Assembly: GCF_002776695.1 (NCBI RefSeq)
Contig: NZ_LFJC01000003.1
Location: 333,578-397,577 of the forward strand
Origin: Bradyrhizobium nitroreducens
GTDB taxonomy: Bacteria; Pseudomonadota; Alphaproteobacteria; Rhizobiales; Xanthobacteraceae
Direction of reading: 5' to 3'
DNA length: 64,000 nt
Made by a program: the position numbers and the translations under genes. Positions 63,345-64,000 of the stretch are shown piece by piece (within the stretch, counting starts at the first letter, position 1; each line of letters starts with the position of its first letter). The notes beneath the pieces are model-generated. The model saw only the letters and a list, made by a program, of their open reading frames with translations, ran no database searches and was not told where the DNA came from.

Positions 63345-63719
63345 TCACTTCGAGGCGGCGTCGTCCTTGGCGGCTTCCTTGCTATCCTTGGATTCCTTGG
63401 CCGGCTCGCCCTTGGCGCGCACGCCCGAGATCATCTGGCGCATCTGCCGCACCCGCACACCGTCGGAAATCTCAAACTCGATCTGGTCGTCGTCGACGAC
63501 CTTGGTGACCTTGCCGACGAGGCCGCCCGAGGTCACGACGGTGTCGCCGCGACGGATGTTCTTCACGAGGTCGGCGTGATCCTTCACCTTCTTCTGCTGC
63601 GGACGCAGAATCAGGAAGTACATGATCACGAAGATCAGGGCGAACGGCAGCAGCGACATCAACATGCTGTTGGTGTCACCGGCGCCCGCGGCCTGGGCAT
63701 ACGCAGGGGTAATGAACAT
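63345..63719 (-). CDS. yajC: Preprotein translocase subunit YajC
   Basis: 124 residues with one membrane helix (LMSLLPFALIFVIMYFLILR), a cytoplasmic domain starting PQQKKVKDHADLVKNIRRGD and a Lys/Glu/Ala-rich C-terminal tail. YajC binds SecDF and the Sec translocon. The start is ATG 63719 (MFITPAYAQA); the open frame to 63809 is upstream DNA. A 47-bp gap separates it from secD. Confidence 0.93.
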   Translation of the reverse strand: MFITPAYAQAAGAGDTNSMLMSLLPFALIFVIMYFLILRPQQKKVKDHADLVKNIRRGDTVVTSGGLVGKVTKVVDDDQIEFEISDGVRVRQMRQMISGVRAKGEPAKESKDSKEAAKDDAASK

Positions 63720-63901
63720 TCGGACGATCCTCGTGAGAACGGGGGAAAAGCCGGTCAGGCCCTCAAAGGCGACCGGCTCGGTCAAATTCGCGCGGACTAT
63801 AGCGGCCATTGCCCCAATTGCAACGCTGCCAGACCGGCGATTTGGCCACCTTGCGGCGCACCGTCAGGCCCGATAAGGCTGCATTCTCAGGAACTTCGGA
63901 C

Positions 63902-64000
63902 ATGCCCAAAAACCTCAGCAAAAGCCCGGCCGGCAAAGGCCCCCGCACCCCTGCCCGCCCGCCCGCCCCCGTCGCGGCAAAACGCCCCAAGGGGGCTTCC
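63902..64000 (+). CDS. Probable DUF815-type ATP-binding protein, N-terminal part cut by the window edge
   Basis: ATG 63902, preceded by CAGGAA, opens a frame that runs off the window with no stop in 33 codons. The N-terminus is Lys/Pro/Ala/Arg-rich (KNLSKSPAGKGPRTPARPPA), a low-complexity basic extension typical of the AAA+ DUF815 protein that I recall lying divergent from yajC in Bradyrhizobium. The ATPase domain is outside the window, so the name rests on position and recall only. Confidence 0.45.
   Translation, partial: MPKNLSKSPAGKGPRTPARPPAPVAAKRPKGAS

Overview
The window reads as a chromosomal, mostly housekeeping segment of an alphaproteobacterium of the Bradyrhizobium/Nitrobacteraceae type. 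The reasons are the very high GC content, GTG/TTG starts with strong GGAGG sites, several foldback intergenic repeats that I recognise as typical of Bradyrhizobium genomes, GTTC-N7-GTTC LexA boxes, and local gene orders such as yajC-secD-secF-Mth938-squalene-synthase-like and coaD-ppi-ppi-queA. I see no prophage, integrase, transposase, CRISPR array, tRNA or rRNA.

Layout. 1-11 kb: the N-terminal part of an Mfd-like protein runs off the left edge, followed by small zinc-ribbon and secreted proteins, a Nudix hydrolase, an AI-2E-family permease, acetoacetyl-CoA ligase, a stand-alone formyltransferase domain and a RidA protein. 11-20 kb: a DMT permease, a secreted caspase-like/peptidoglycan-binding protein, cysK with an orphan BrnA-type antitoxin, tgt, and a patatin lipoprotein-TetR-PepSY group with matching operator-like palindromes on each side. 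19.7-24.2 kb: asd preceded by a promoter, a threonine-rich leader peptide and a terminator (an apparent attenuator), then queA, two cyclophilins, a TonB-C-like protein and coaD on the minus strand. 24.4-35 kb: kup, gyrA, ssb, an Omp25-like porin and uvrA; ssb and uvrA each carry a LexA box. 35-40 kb: a DUF433/DUF5615 toxin-antitoxin pair, a HAD phosphatase, a TIM-barrel-like protein, a beta-propeller/SRPBCC pair and a highly folded repeat of about 0.5 kb. 40-53 kb: an AAA ATPase, a multi-repeat DUF1217 protein, an acyl-CoA synthetase with a PPC/DUF296 partner, and many small envelope or accessory proteins. 53-64 kb: trmFO, a kinase fused to an acyl-CoA-synthetase C-terminal lid-like domain, a CAP protein, a class V aminotransferase, threonine ammonia-lyase, and the complex-I-assembly-like/SecDF/YajC cluster, ending in the first codons of a probable DUF815 ATPase.

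How genes work together: tgt and queA serve tRNA queuosine; trmFO serves m5U54; asd and ilvA sit at the entry to and exit from threonine metabolism; ssb, uvrA and the Mfd-like protein are DNA-repair functions; SecD/SecF/YajC form the accessory translocon complex.

Most unusual observations: (1) the threonine-codon leader and attenuator in front of asd, with the leader AUG almost at the predicted transcription start; (2) a Tgt in which all four zinc ligands are replaced while both catalytic aspartates remain; (3) the kinase/AMP-binding-C fusion; (4) paired operator-like palindromes around the patatin-TetR-PepSY group; (5) a highly structured repeat at 39.4-39.95 kb; (6) dispersed repeats that supply the stop codons of neighbouring genes.
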